Notes: generated from the letters alone by a model not told the origin. DNA of 64,000 bases from Granulicella sp. S156 (GCF_009766105.1 NZ_LMUH01000007.1:191999-255998), one strand, 5' to 3'. Shown: positions 49,704 through 58,859, counted from the first letter of the stretch. Program-made: numbers and translations.

Positions 49704-50474
49704 CTATTGGGATAGAGATCCCAGAAGGAGCTTGGCGCTTTCACTCTGATAGCGGCTCATCCGCAACTCCTTTCCATCGTGCAAAATTACTTTGTGGTGC
49801 CCGTGGAACCAGGGATGAATCTCCTTGACCTTAGAGATATTCACCAGCGTTGAACGATGGATACGCACGAACTGTTTCGGATTTAATCTGGATTCCAAAC
49901 CAGATAACGTATTTCGCAGTTCGTAGACGAGCTTCCCAACATGCAGTTGAACGCAGTTTCTCTCCGCTTCGATCCAATCGATGTCTTTGGTGTCAACAAG
50001 GAGGATGCGTCCGCTCACGGGAACGGCAATCCTCTCCTGGTATTGTTGTTGCTTCTGAACGGCGGCCAGTGCCTGCAGCAGCCTGGTGGTGTAACTGTCA
50101 TCCAGAGAGCTGGCAAGACGCACCTTCGCGCGAGCAACGGCTCTCTCGACCCGGTCGCTGCCGAAGGGCTTGAGAATGTAGTCCACCGCATTGGCCTCGA
50201 AGGCCTCGATCGCGTAGTCCTTGTGTGCGGTGACGAATATGGTGACCGGCATCTTCACGCCGTTTAACTCGTCCAAGATCTCCAGTCCGGTTAGTCCGGG
50301 CATATGCATGTCGAGAAATATCAGGTCGGGATGTTCCCTGCTTATAGCGTCGAGTGCCGATACTCCATCTCCGCATTCGCGAATCACGTCGATATCTTCA
50401 TCCTGCCGGAGGGCTCTCAGGATGCTGCTTCGCACCAAAGGCTCGTCGTCGATGATGATCGTTTTGATTCTCAT
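49704..50474 (-). CDS. LytTR-family response regulator
   Basis: 256 residues from ATG 50472-50474 (MRIKTIIIDDEPLVRSSILR); the frame runs further upstream only as a shadow of the kinase gene. The receiver domain (1-120) has acidic D9-D10, phosphoacceptor D55 in LIFLDMHMPGLTG and K102 in DYILKPFGSD. LytTR DNA-binding domain at about 155-255: IDWIEAERNCVQLHVGKLVY, VRIHRSTLVNISKVKEIHPW. The start codon overlaps the kinase stop (ATGA), giving a coupled two-gene operon. Confidence 0.95.
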   Translation of the reverse strand: MRIKTIIIDDEPLVRSSILRALRQDEDIDVIRECGDGVSALDAISREHPDLIFLDMHMPGLTGLEILDELNGVKMPVTIFVTAHKDYAIEAFEANAVDYILKPFGSDRVERAVARAKVRLASSLDDSYTTRLLQALAAVQKQQQYQERIAVPVSGRILLVDTKDIDWIEAERNCVQLHVGKLVYELRNTLSGLESRLNPKQFVRIHRSTLVNISKVKEIHPWFHGHHKVILHDGKELRMSRYQSESAKLLLGSLSQ

Positions 50475-51613
50475 AGGGCGAGCAGCTCCTCTTCTGAGGA
50501 GCTTACGGAGGCGCTCTTCTCGAAGGGTATAGCGATGCTGCATACCACGCCTCGCGGTGATAGCGCCTGAAGAGAGAGACTCGAAGAACCGTTATAGACC
50601 TGCGTGAGCCGCTGTGATGTGTTCGATAGCCCAACTCCCCATCCGCCATGATCCAAGCTCATCTCAGAGGGAAGCGAGCTATTGGAGTTACTAATCTCCA
50701 CGACCAACCGGCCCGACTGCCGGAAGCTTTTGATCTCGATCGTATCGTCGCCCGGATTTTTCGCGATGCCGTGCACGATGGCGTTCTCCACCAGAGGCTG
50801 AAGGATCAAACTCGGTATGGAACAGTCGAGCGTTGCAGGATCGATGAGCGAGCGCACAGTCAGGCGGTCCCTGAATCTGATCTTCTGAATGCTCAGATAG
50901 AGATCTACCAGATGCAGCTCTCGCCGCAACGAGATCTGCTGCGAAGATTCATGTTCTAAGAACACTCGCAGCAGCGAACTCAGATCAAGCAGCATCTTCT
51001 CCGCGGATTCGGGATCTTCGTGAATCAGCGTTCCAATCGCGTGAAGAGTATTGAAGAGGAAGTGCGGGTGCAACTGCATCTGCAGAACCTGCAGCTGGGC
51101 CTGCGCCAGCTGCCTCTCCAATTGTGATTCACGGACCTGCCTATTGCTGTTTTCCTTGTAGAAATGCAGGGTCTGGGCTAATCCGGTTAATGCCCAATAG
51201 GTGATGATGCCCATCGCGACGTCCTTCCGGAGAAGGAACCTGAAGTTATCGAGGAGAGCCCTAAAGATGTTTCGCGGAGCTGGAGAGCCTAATTCAAGTA
51301 AATACGCGATGACCGATTGTACAAATAATGCAAGAAGAGCGAATAACACACTTGCCAGCAGATGCAGCGCAAGAGCTCGTTGAGGGTGCCGGGGATCGAC
51401 AGGGCGTTTCGCTGCCAACTGTAGTACCAACGGTGCGACGAAGAGCCACGCATACCACTGCTCCATATTCCAGCGAACATACGCAAACACTGGATGGGGA
51501 TGTCCGTACATCACGTCGTAGCTATACCACTGAGCCGCGAACAGAAAGGCGATCCCCGTCCACAGCAGAAAGAGTTGCGCGAAGCGGCGGGCGAACTTTT
51601 TTATAGAAACCAT
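50471..51613 (-). CDS. LytS-type sensor histidine kinase
   Basis: 380 residues. About four or five membrane helices in residues 1-160 (LFLLWTGIAFLFAAQWYSYD, ALALHLLASVLFALLALFVQ, VAMGIITYWALTGLAQTLHF), then a short coiled segment (RQVRESQLERQLAQAQLQVL). The His_kinase domain has the phospho-His in QLHPHFLFNTLHAIG, the N-box LQPLVENAIVHGI and G-box GGWGVGLSNTSQRL. No periplasmic sensor domain is evident, so the helices themselves or the short loops must sense the signal. It phosphorylates the LytTR regulator encoded immediately downstream. Confidence 0.95.
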   Translation of the reverse strand: MVSIKKFARRFAQLFLLWTGIAFLFAAQWYSYDVMYGHPHPVFAYVRWNMEQWYAWLFVAPLVLQLAAKRPVDPRHPQRALALHLLASVLFALLALFVQSVIAYLLELGSPAPRNIFRALLDNFRFLLRKDVAMGIITYWALTGLAQTLHFYKENSNRQVRESQLERQLAQAQLQVLQMQLHPHFLFNTLHAIGTLIHEDPESAEKMLLDLSSLLRVFLEHESSQQISLRRELHLVDLYLSIQKIRFRDRLTVRSLIDPATLDCSIPSLILQPLVENAIVHGIAKNPGDDTIEIKSFRQSGRLVVEISNSNSSLPSEMSLDHGGWGVGLSNTSQRLTQVYNGSSSLSLQALSPRGVVCSIAIPFEKSASVSSSEEELLAL

Positions 51614-51678
51614 CTGACGTTCCCTTAGGCAGCCACTAATCCTGTCTTCTTCTGAGATATTAAGTCCGACCCGTCACG

Positions 51679-51732
51679 ATGGGAAGCTTGTTTCCCATTG
51701 CGACTACGATCCAGCAGCCGCCCATTACGACT
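51679..51732. promoter_or_regulatory. Dyad and direct repeat between the kinase and TonB receptor genes
   Basis: ATGGGAA-GCTTGT-TTCCCAT (51679-51698) is a perfect dyad. CCCATTGCGACT (51694-51705) recurs as CCCATTACGACT (51721-51732), 11 of 12 bases equal and 27 bases apart. Both lie in the divergent 190-base gap and could bind the LytTR regulator, whose sites are typically direct repeats. Confidence 0.35.
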
Positions 51733-51803
51733 CGTCCCGATTGCTTTTGAAAAATCTTCCTTTGTTCCTACGGTGGAGGTGCACCGAAGCTCTGGAGGAC
51801 GAG

Positions 51804-54590
51804 ATGGAGCATTACCGGATCGGAGTTGCTTGCAGGACCTACTGGAAACTCGCGGCTCTCCTAATGGGCTCTTTGAACACTGTACTCATATTCTCCCAAC
51901 AGCCCTGTACGCAAGGATTTTCGGTTGAAGGTATCATTCGCGACACCACGGGCGCTGTCATCCCCAACGCTCAGGTACAGACCCCTGACGGCAAATCGGC
52001 TTCGACCGATTCGGCTGGACATTTTTTATTGTCCTGTGTACCGGAGACTTCGACGACGATCACGGCGCAGGCAGATGGCTTTGCGCCTGGAACAGCCACT
52101 ACGATCAGGCAGTCAAATGCTGTCGCTCACGTGGACATTCAACTGCGGGTTGCGGGCGAAGAGACTGATGTCGAGGTGGGTGATGATGCCACGGCGATGG
52201 ATGCCGATCACGGTGCAGGGACGCGCAACCTGAATACCCAGGATGTGCAGCAGCTCTCCGATGACCCGGACGATTTTCTCCGAGAGTTACAGTCGCTCGC
52301 GGCCAGTGGCGGCGGCATGCCCGGCCTGGCTCTCGTCACTGTCGATGGCTTTCAGAACACGAGTGCCTTGCCACCCAAAGGTTCTATCGCTTCCATTCGC
52401 ATCAATCCGGATATGTTTTCAGCGGAATATGAGAGGGCTCCCTATTTAGGCGGCCGCATCGAGATCTTTACGAAGCCTGGTGCGGACCCCTTTCACGGAG
52501 CGCTGTTCCTTACAGACAGCGACGGCAGCTTCAATGCGACGGATCCCTTCTCCGTAACAGCAACACCGGCAGGAAAGCGGAGATACGGCTTCGAACTGAG
52601 CGGGCCGGTTGTCCCAAAGAAAATCGACTTCTCCCTCGCCCTCGAAAAGCGCGACATCGATGAGTTCAACGTCGTCAACGCGGTAACACTGAATGCGAAT
52701 GGCGATCAGGAGCCGCTGCAACAGACAGTGGCAGCTCCGCAGCGGCTATGGATCGCTTCGGAGCGTAACGACTGGCAGATCAGCCCGAAAGATACAGCGA
52801 CACTTTCCTTTTCGGCCAATGTCAACAACCTCGGCAATCAGGGCGTGGGTGGCCTTACGCTTGCCGAAGCCGGCTATTCGAGTCTGGTGAACGAGTACGA
52901 TCTGCGGCTAAATAATACGTTGACGCTCAGCCCCAATCAGTTGCACGAAACTCGGATCGGCTATACATGGAAACGCACCGAGCAGACGCCTCTCTCGACC
53001 GCGCCATCACTTGGGGTAGCCGGATACTTCACAGGAGGAGGAGCGACAAGTCAGAACCTGAACGATCGTGAACGCGACCTTGAAGTGGATGATGACCTGA
53101 TGGTCACCCAGGGCAAACACTCGTGGAAGATTGGCGCTCAATCGCTCGGCAGCTTTGTGCATGACGATGACCCAAACACCTTCAACGGAGCCTATCTGTT
53201 CGGCGGAGGCAGTGCTCCCATTCTCGATGCAAATAATAATTCAACCGGACAGACCACCACGATCAGTGGCATCGAGCAGTACCGGCGCGCCTTGTTGAAT
53301 CTTCCAGGCGGCTCACCCACCACCTATCAGGTCACTACCGGCACGCCGCTGGTTCCCTTTACGCAGTGGCGCGTAGGCCTGTTCGGACAGGATGCCATCA
53401 AACTAACCCCTCACCTCAGCGTGATCGGAGGACTTCGCTACCAGCTGCAGACCGCTCCGAGTAGCTTTGCCAACTTCTCGCCGCGCGTTGGCCTGGCGTG
53501 GGCGCCGGATAAGAAATCGGCCTGGGTAGTTCACATGCGTGCAGGGGTCTTCCGTGCTCCCAACTACCCGAACCTTGCCACAGAGGTCTACCGCCTGAAT
53601 GGTATCCGGCAACAGCAGACAACAGTCTATTCGCCAAGCTACAACCATCCGCTGACGCTCATTCCTGGAGCCATTCAGGTGAGCACGGTGAATCAATTTC
53701 CGCAGTCTCTCCATCAGGTCTCATCGCTCCAAACGCACCTCGGTATCGAGCGCACGTTCCACAACGGCTTGCACCTGGCGACCACCCTCTATTGGTTTTC
53801 TAACTGGGGAGAGATACAGACCAGGAATATCAATGCTCCTCTCATCGGCAGCAGCGTTGGAACCCCACCCGATCCGACTGCTGCTCTGCTCGCTCCAAGA
53901 CCCTATGCACCGAACGAAAATATGGTGCAGTATCAGAACTCCGGTCATATGAACGGCAACATCTTTGTCTTCGGTGGTGACCGAAACACCGGAAAACGAT
54001 TCAGCCTCTCCATTTACTACATTCACGCCAACGCAAAAACTGACGCGACGAGTGCTGTCGGCAGCCCGCAATCCAGCTATAGCAACCAAGGTGAGACCTC
54101 CCGCCCCGACTGGTTGGCGGGAGATGCGGTCTATGTTTCGGGCATCATCCACCTGCCCCGCAAATTGGAGTTCTCTTCGGTGCTTGATGCTAGAAATGGC
54201 CAGCCCTACAACATCACCACCGGTACCGATGCGAACGGGGATGGAGATTTCAACGACCGTCCTTCCTATGCATCGGCCCCAGGCCCAGGTGTGTACAGCA
54301 CGCGTTTCGGATTGCTGACTACAAATACCGTGAATGGCAATGTTCCGCGCAACCTGGGAAGTACGCCAGCCGCGCTACATCTTGATGGAAACCTGAGCCG
54401 TGTTTTCACGTTGAATCCGAGAGACAAAGACCATCCGCGCACTCTCACCTTCAATGCGCGCAGTGCGAATCTGGTGAATCACACCAACGTCACAGCGGTG
54501 AATACGATCCTCTCGTCATCCACGTTGGGACAACCCCTCACCGCGGAGACCGCCAGACGCATAGAACTCGGAGTGCGCTTCGCCTTCTAG
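51804..54590 (+). CDS. TonB-dependent receptor with carboxypeptidase-regulatory domain
   Basis: 928 residues from ATG 51804 (GGAGG 5 bases upstream); the frame opens at 51741. A hydrophobic signal near residues 13-31 (LAALLMGSLNTVLIFSQ) leads into a CarboxypepD_reg-like domain (FSVEGIIRDTTGAVIPNAQV, residues 38-120). A reduced plug region (LNTQDVQQLSDDPDDFLREL, LALVTVDGFQNTSALPPKGS, SIRINPDMFSAEYERAPYLG, GGRIEIFTKPGADPFHGALF) and a barrel ending in LGVRFAF follow. It is shorter than the receptor at 4-8 kb and lacks the LPLNGRNF hallmark. It is divergent from a LytS/LytR-type pair that may control it. Substrate unknown. Confidence 0.9.
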   Translation: MEHYRIGVACRTYWKLAALLMGSLNTVLIFSQQPCTQGFSVEGIIRDTTGAVIPNAQVQTPDGKSASTDSAGHFLLSCVPETSTTITAQADGFAPGTATTIRQSNAVAHVDIQLRVAGEETDVEVGDDATAMDADHGAGTRNLNTQDVQQLSDDPDDFLRELQSLAASGGGMPGLALVTVDGFQNTSALPPKGSIASIRINPDMFSAEYERAPYLGGRIEIFTKPGADPFHGALFLTDSDGSFNATDPFSVTATPAGKRRYGFELSGPVVPKKIDFSLALEKRDIDEFNVVNAVTLNANGDQEPLQQTVAAPQRLWIASERNDWQISPKDTATLSFSANVNNLGNQGVGGLTLAEAGYSSLVNEYDLRLNNTLTLSPNQLHETRIGYTWKRTEQTPLSTAPSLGVAGYFTGGGATSQNLNDRERDLEVDDDLMVTQGKHSWKIGAQSLGSFVHDDDPNTFNGAYLFGGGSAPILDANNNSTGQTTTISGIEQYRRALLNLPGGSPTTYQVTTGTPLVPFTQWRVGLFGQDAIKLTPHLSVIGGLRYQLQTAPSSFANFSPRVGLAWAPDKKSAWVVHMRAGVFRAPNYPNLATEVYRLNGIRQQQTTVYSPSYNHPLTLIPGAIQVSTVNQFPQSLHQVSSLQTHLGIERTFHNGLHLATTLYWFSNWGEIQTRNINAPLIGSSVGTPPDPTAALLAPRPYAPNENMVQYQNSGHMNGNIFVFGGDRNTGKRFSLSIYYIHANAKTDATSAVGSPQSSYSNQGETSRPDWLAGDAVYVSGIIHLPRKLEFSSVLDARNGQPYNITTGTDANGDGDFNDRPSYASAPGPGVYSTRFGLLTTNTVNGNVPRNLGSTPAALHLDGNLSRVFTLNPRDKDHPRTLTFNARSANLVNHTNVTAVNTILSSSTLGQPLTAETARRIELGVRFAF

Positions 54591-54637
54591 AGTGGAATCA
54601 AGATAGCTGTACCCGTGGGAGGTATTTACTCCTACCC

Positions 54638-54825
54638 CACCACAAATCTGTCATCCTGAGCGCAGTCGAAGGACCGCGAGAGTTTTGGTCTTACCTATAT
54701 AGTTCACACCTTTCAACCAAAGCAGCCGAGGCGGGGTGTTCGAGGTGGAAAAGGTGCAGAATGTAGCGGCGAGATATAGGGTTTCGGGGTCCTTCGACTG
54801 CGCTCAGGATGACAGATTTGTGGTG
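54638..54825. repeat. 188-bp element with 38-bp perfect terminal inverted repeats
   Basis: Bases 54638-54675 and 54788-54825 are perfect inverted copies; the left arm starts CACCACAAATCTGTCATCCT and ends GTCGAAGGACC. The interior has further complementary segments: CCTATAT/ATATAGG and CACCTTT/AAAGGTG. The whole can fold into one branched structure. The gap 54591-54899 between the TonB receptor and the convergent small ORF contains little else. From memory, the TGTCATCCTGAGC...GTCGAAGG wording recurs in many acidobacterial genomes, so this is probably a dispersed non-coding repeat. No transposase is present. Confidence 0.8.
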
Positions 54826-54899
54826 ACATGAAAACACGACAGATCGGGTACAGCCACCTTGATTCTGCACTGAGCAAGCGCCCGTTGTGCTCTGTCCGA

Positions 54900-55280
54900 T
54901 CAGAAGATGTGTTTGATTCCCTTGCCTACACCTTTGACGATTTTGCCGGTTCCCTTCACCGAACCGACGGCCACGTCTTTGCCTGCGGAGACGCCACCCT
55001 TGCCGACAGAGGCGGCCGCATCAATAGGATGAAGCGTGACGAGGTCTACAGCACCCTTGCCTGTACCTTCGGCCAAGTTGCCTGCACCCTTGGCGGCGCC
55101 TTTGCCGATGTCTCCGCTTCCGCTGCCGATATCACCACCGGCGCTGCGGCCTTTTTTCTTGGTCTTTACGGTCTTCTGGCTCGTCGGTGCGACCTGATCG
55201 GAGTTGGACTGGCCCTGGGCGGTCACAACAACGGCGAATGCGAGTAGCAGTAATACGGTGAGTCCCAATTTGGTTTTCAC
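54900..55280 (-). CDS. Small secreted Gly/Lys-rich repeat protein
   Basis: 126 residues, not recognised. Signal peptide at 1-22 (LGLTVLLLLAFAVVVTAQG). The mature part is low-complexity: a Lys-rich patch (TVKTKKKGRSAGG) followed by irregular G-x-G-K repeats (GDIGKGAAKGAGNLAEGTGK, GAVDLVTLHPIDAAASVGKG, GTGKIVKGVGKGIKHIF). The alternating glycine pattern resembles amphipathic or glycine-zipper-like helices of small envelope proteins, but no function can be assigned. It has an upstream gap of 96 bases to the next minus-strand gene. Confidence 0.65.
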   Translation of the reverse strand: MKTKLGLTVLLLLAFAVVVTAQGQSNSDQVAPTSQKTVKTKKKGRSAGGDIGSGSGDIGKGAAKGAGNLAEGTGKGAVDLVTLHPIDAAASVGKGGVSAGKDVAVGSVKGTGKIVKGVGKGIKHIF

Positions 55281-55376
55281 GGTTACGCTCCGCTCTCTTC
55301 CCTGCTTAATATGATGCCCCCAATCGGGATCAAATAAAACAAGAATCTCAGGCTAGAGCCTCTTTCAGATATCCAT

Positions 55377-56210
55377 TCACTTTGCGGCAGATGCGGTTTG
55401 CTGCTGGACTGCCTGCGGCTGATTCATGACGATATCGGCAGCCTTCTCGAGGGTGACGGTTGAAGGCTCGGACTCGAACCTTGAGCGTTCGTCGTCCTGC
55501 TGGAGAGAGATGTTCTTGAAAAGAAGAGCGTTGCCTTCGAGCTGAACGTGGAACTCTGTCAATTGCCAGAGCGAGGGGCCAACCTCCTCCTGCTTCAGAG
55601 AGAAGGCGCTGCCCTCCTTGAGCCTGCCGAGGATGCCTCCGCCAAAAGTGACCTCGCGCATGAGATGGCCGCGCATGCTGCGGACACGGTGTTGTTGATT
55701 ATCCGCGACGAGATCGCCGGCCATGCTGCTGAAGACGCGGGCCTCGCGTGTAGGCGGATGGAAGTTAGGATCAGGCTCGAAGTGCAGTGTGGTGGTGGCT
55801 GCGTTTGAGCCTGTCACTGTCCAGAGAAAGGCGTTAGGGAGAAGCTGGAGAAGATCGTCAATCTGCTGATTGTCGTGGTTGGTCTCGGAGACCTGCTTCT
55901 TCTGCGCGTGGGGATCGTGCATAAACTGCTGAATGAGCTCGCGCTGCTGCAGCGGGTAGAACTCCTGGCCGTCTTTCTCCAGGATGCGCTGGGCATCTCC
56001 TTGTGGTGAATTGGCCACCCACTGGAGAACGTGCTCCTTCGGCTTATGAATCTCTTCGAGGTAAATCCACTTGGAATGGTCGTTCAGGTCCGCCTGATGC
56101 TCGGCATTGACGACCTGCTGAATGATCTGCTGCGGGCTTTGAGCATGCGCAACGGTAAACGAGAGCGCGAGTGCTCCTAGCCAAAGGTAGCTTGTCTTTT
56201 TTTGAGCCAT
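55377..56210 (-). CDS. Exported hypothetical protein, lipoprotein-carrier-like
   Basis: 277 residues. Signal peptide (YLWLGALALSFTVAHA) at residues 8-23. The mature chain begins QSPQQIIQQVVNAEHQADLN, and continues with SKWIYLEEIHKPKEHVLQWV, then QRILEKDGQEFYPLQQRELI, FEPDPNFHPPTREARVFSSM, and RSMRGHLMREVTFGGGILGR. The beta-rich pattern is reminiscent of LolA/LolB-like outer-membrane lipoprotein sorting folds found in acidobacterial exported proteins, but the similarity is only structural impression. The C-terminus is Gln/Ala-rich. Function unknown. Confidence 0.7.
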   Translation of the reverse strand: MAQKKTSYLWLGALALSFTVAHAQSPQQIIQQVVNAEHQADLNDHSKWIYLEEIHKPKEHVLQWVANSPQGDAQRILEKDGQEFYPLQQRELIQQFMHDPHAQKKQVSETNHDNQQIDDLLQLLPNAFLWTVTGSNAATTTLHFEPDPNFHPPTREARVFSSMAGDLVADNQQHRVRSMRGHLMREVTFGGGILGRLKEGSAFSLKQEEVGPSLWQLTEFHVQLEGNALLFKNISLQQDDERSRFESEPSTVTLEKAADIVMNQPQAVQQQTASAAK

Positions 56211-56309
56211 ATCATCCGCCTATGCCTACAAAAAGTTACTTTTTTTTGATGCAGCAGATTTACGAACGTTTCGGCAAAATGTTAGCCGCCATCACCAGCA
56301 GGCATGTCG

Positions 56310-56358
56310 AAAAGTGGCCTTTCAGCCATCAATCGGCGAACGATGAAACGCCACTTTT
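56310..56358. repeat. Hairpin with 9-bp arms
   Basis: AAAAGTGGC (56310-56318) pairs with GCCACTTTT (56350-56358), followed on the plus strand by ATTTTCA. It lies in the 234-base gap between two minus-strand genes. It may be a second terminator for the MATE gene or a small palindromic repeat. Confidence 0.45.
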
Positions 56359-56394
56359 ATTTTCACTCAGATTCGGGCCACCCGGCTTATAAAA

Positions 56395-56426
56395 GTGAAC
56401 GGACCGTAGGGCTAGGATCCGTTCAC
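56395..56426 (-). terminator. Intrinsic terminator of the MATE gene
   Basis: GTGAACGGA (56395-56403) pairs with TCCGTTCAC (56418-56426). On the minus strand the stem is followed at once by TTTTATAAGCC. It begins 19 bases past the MATE stop codon. Confidence 0.75.
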
Positions 56427-56444
56427 CTGATCTCCTGATGCGAG

Positions 56445-57782
56445 CTAGGCTTCGACCAGATCTTCAGCTACGGCAAAGGATTTTCGTTCGATCCCGGGCA
56501 GGTGCAAGGCCAGCGTAATCGCTCGCAGCGCCATGAAGGCCAGCATGGCGCACCACAAGCCGTGATTGCCATAGCGTGCCCTTAGAACGACGGCCAGGAC
56601 TAAGAATCCAACGAGGGAGATCAGCATGCTGTCGCGTAGCTCGCTGGCGCGCGTGGCGCCGATGAAGACGCCATCGAGCAGGAAGCTCCAAACGGCCACC
56701 AGAGGCAAGACGATTAGCCAGGGCAGAAACTGCCCGGCGAGCGAGCGAATCGATTCCTGGTTCGTAAAGATGGCGATGATCTGACGGCCGAAGATGAGAT
56801 ACAGGAGAGAGATCACCGCAGCAACCGTGAACGCTGAAACAGAGCTGGCCTTGAGCACGGAGCGGAAGTCCTCCACGCGCCGTGCGCCGATCGCTTCACC
56901 GACAAGCGCCTCTGTAGCGTTGGCAAAGCCGTCGAGTCCGTAGCCGGCGATCCAGAGAAAATTGATGAGCACTGCGTTCGCTGCGAGGACTGCATCTCCG
57001 GAACGGGCTCCCGTGCGAGTGAACCAGGCATACGCTGCGACCAGGCTCAACGTGCGCAGGAGAATATCGCGATTGAGGGAGAAGAGCCGACGCAGGCTGC
57101 CGCCGTCGATCAACTCGCTCCAGCGCACATGGCTAATACGAGCGCCCTTGGCCAGCATGAGCGCAACGCCAAGGAAGCATCCCACCCATTCTGCGGTCAT
57201 CGTCGCCGTGGCGATGCCAGCGACACCCCAGTGCCAACGCAGGACCAGCGTGAGAGCTACGGCCACGTTGACTACGTTAATCACGACCTGCAGGAGCAAC
57301 GCAGTACGGGCATACTGCCGGCCCAGAAGATAGCCGAGGATGGTGTAGTTCGCCAACGCCGCCGGCGCCGACCAGATGCGGATACTGCAGTAGGTCAACG
57401 CGTTTTGATGTGTCTCCGCAGTGGCACCCAATAGCGTTAGCACGCCGGAGATGAGCGGCTTCTGGATGAGGAGGATCACAGCCCCAATCAGCAGCGCGGT
57501 GAGCAGGGCGCGGCCGAAGTGGTGCATGACTTCGTCCTGGTCTCCAGCTCCATGCGACTGCGCCACCAGACCGGTCGTCGTCATGCGCAGGAAACCGAAG
57601 GTCCAGTAGATGGAGTTGAAGAGGATGCCACCTACAGCAACGCCGCCCAGCGCTGCCGCGCTAGGCAGATGGCCAGAGAGGATCGTATCCACCGTAGAGA
57701 GTAGAGGTTCGGTCAGGTTCGAAAGGATGAGCGGGATGGCGAGGAGAAAAACTCGCCGATACCAATAGGACATTTCCATCAT
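56445..57782 (-). CDS. MATE family efflux transporter (DinF-like)
   Basis: 445 residues with twelve predicted membrane helices in two six-helix MatE halves. First half begins FLLAIPLILSNLTEPLLSTV, with DTILSGHLPSAAALGGVAVG. TTTGLVAQSHGAGDQDEVMH and later GYGLDGFANATEALVGEAIG match the DinF branch, where a second Asp/Glu-containing patch mediates cation coupling. It exports cationic or amphipathic compounds in exchange for H+ or Na+. An own terminator follows; the divergent neighbour is the EF-G-like frame. Confidence 0.93.
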   Translation of the reverse strand: MMEMSYWYRRVFLLAIPLILSNLTEPLLSTVDTILSGHLPSAAALGGVAVGGILFNSIYWTFGFLRMTTTGLVAQSHGAGDQDEVMHHFGRALLTALLIGAVILLIQKPLISGVLTLLGATAETHQNALTYCSIRIWSAPAALANYTILGYLLGRQYARTALLLQVVINVVNVAVALTLVLRWHWGVAGIATATMTAEWVGCFLGVALMLAKGARISHVRWSELIDGGSLRRLFSLNRDILLRTLSLVAAYAWFTRTGARSGDAVLAANAVLINFLWIAGYGLDGFANATEALVGEAIGARRVEDFRSVLKASSVSAFTVAAVISLLYLIFGRQIIAIFTNQESIRSLAGQFLPWLIVLPLVAVWSFLLDGVFIGATRASELRDSMLISLVGFLVLAVVLRARYGNHGLWCAMLAFMALRAITLALHLPGIERKSFAVAEDLVEA

Positions 57783-57900
57783 TCTACGGTGCTGGAGTTT
57801 TACCTTGCCACAGCAGAGGACTGCGTCAGGACCGTGACTTCCTTGGCATATTCGGAAGCACGAGAGCTACACTGAACTCGCAATCAATGGTGGTGCGCCA

Positions 57901-58859
57901 ATGAGCGAATCCTACCCCCTAAGTTGTCCGCTGATATCTGTGGCCCTCAGCCCGAGAACACAGGCTGATCGCTGGAAATTACTGCAGGCACTGAGCGATC
58001 TCGTCCAACAAGATCCCGCTATCAAGGTTGAATCAGAATCTGGAGATGGGCCGATCCTCATCAGCGGGACGAGCGATCTGCAGCTGGAGACCATCTGCGC
58101 CCGTATTGTGCAGGAGTACAAGATCGAGCTCGACGCCAGTGAATCCAGAATTATCTATTTAGAAACCATTCGCAAACGGGCCGAAGCGGAAGGAACATAC
58201 GCACGGCAAACGAATGGCCTTCGCAATTATGCCCATGTGGCTCTTAGGCTAGAGCCCCGTGAACCAGGAAGCGGCTATCAATTCGTCGACGAAACTACTG
58301 GAGACACAATCCCTTCGAAATTTGTCGAGTCCGCCAGTATCGGTATCCAACGCGCCCTGAAGGGTGGCATTTTAGCCGGCTACGAGATGGTGGACCTGCG
58401 GGCTGTTCTCTACGACAGCAACTACCATGTGACAGACTCGAACGAAATAGCCTTTCAAATTGCAGCTTCCATGGCCTTCAAGGAAGCTGCCCGCAAAGCC
58501 GGTCCCATCCTGTTGGAGCCGGTTATGTCGGTCGAGGTTGTGCTTCCAGAAGAGTACCTGGGCAACATCATTGGAGACCTCAACGAGCGCCGCGGACGCA
58601 TCGAGACCTCGAGACTCGCGCCCATTCGCAAGTGCTCCATGCCGTGGTGCCCTTGGCCGAACTATTCGCGTACGAGAAGCACCTCCGTTCAAGCACACAA
58701 GGGATGGCCACCCATTCAACGCACTTTGTCCGTTATGAGCCTGCTCCTCTAAGAGGCGGCCCTGGCGATTATGAAGCGGGTATTGTCTCCAACAAACCGA
58801 AGGGCCCAAGAACGGGACTTAACTCCGCTGCTGCCAGGCTGGACATAGACGCCGAATGA
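57901..58859 (+). pseudogene. Free-standing EF-G domains III-V, frameshifted in domain V
   Basis: From ATG 57901 the frame matches the C-terminal half of elongation factor G: domain III (LISVALSPRTQADRWKLLQA, ILISGTSDLQLETICARIVQ), domain IV (RKRAEAEGTYARQTNGLRNY, LKGGILAGYEMVDLRAVLYD, SNEIAFQIAASMAFKEAARK) and domain V (LLEPVMSVEVVLPEEYLGNI, GDLNERRGRIETS). At about 58612 the match jumps to the next frame (from 58614: HAVVPLAELFAYEKHLRSST, QGMATHSTHFVRYEPAP), stopping at 58857-58859. The first frame stops at 58752. No GTPase or domain II coding lies upstream. Either a one-base loss has disabled a short EF-G-tail gene, or the sequence has an error. Confidence 0.8.

Noticed and set aside
56171-56392. 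73-codon plus-strand ORF overlapping the start of the hypothetical exported protein
   Set aside because: It overlaps a better gene on the other strand, and its end lies in palindromic intergenic DNA.
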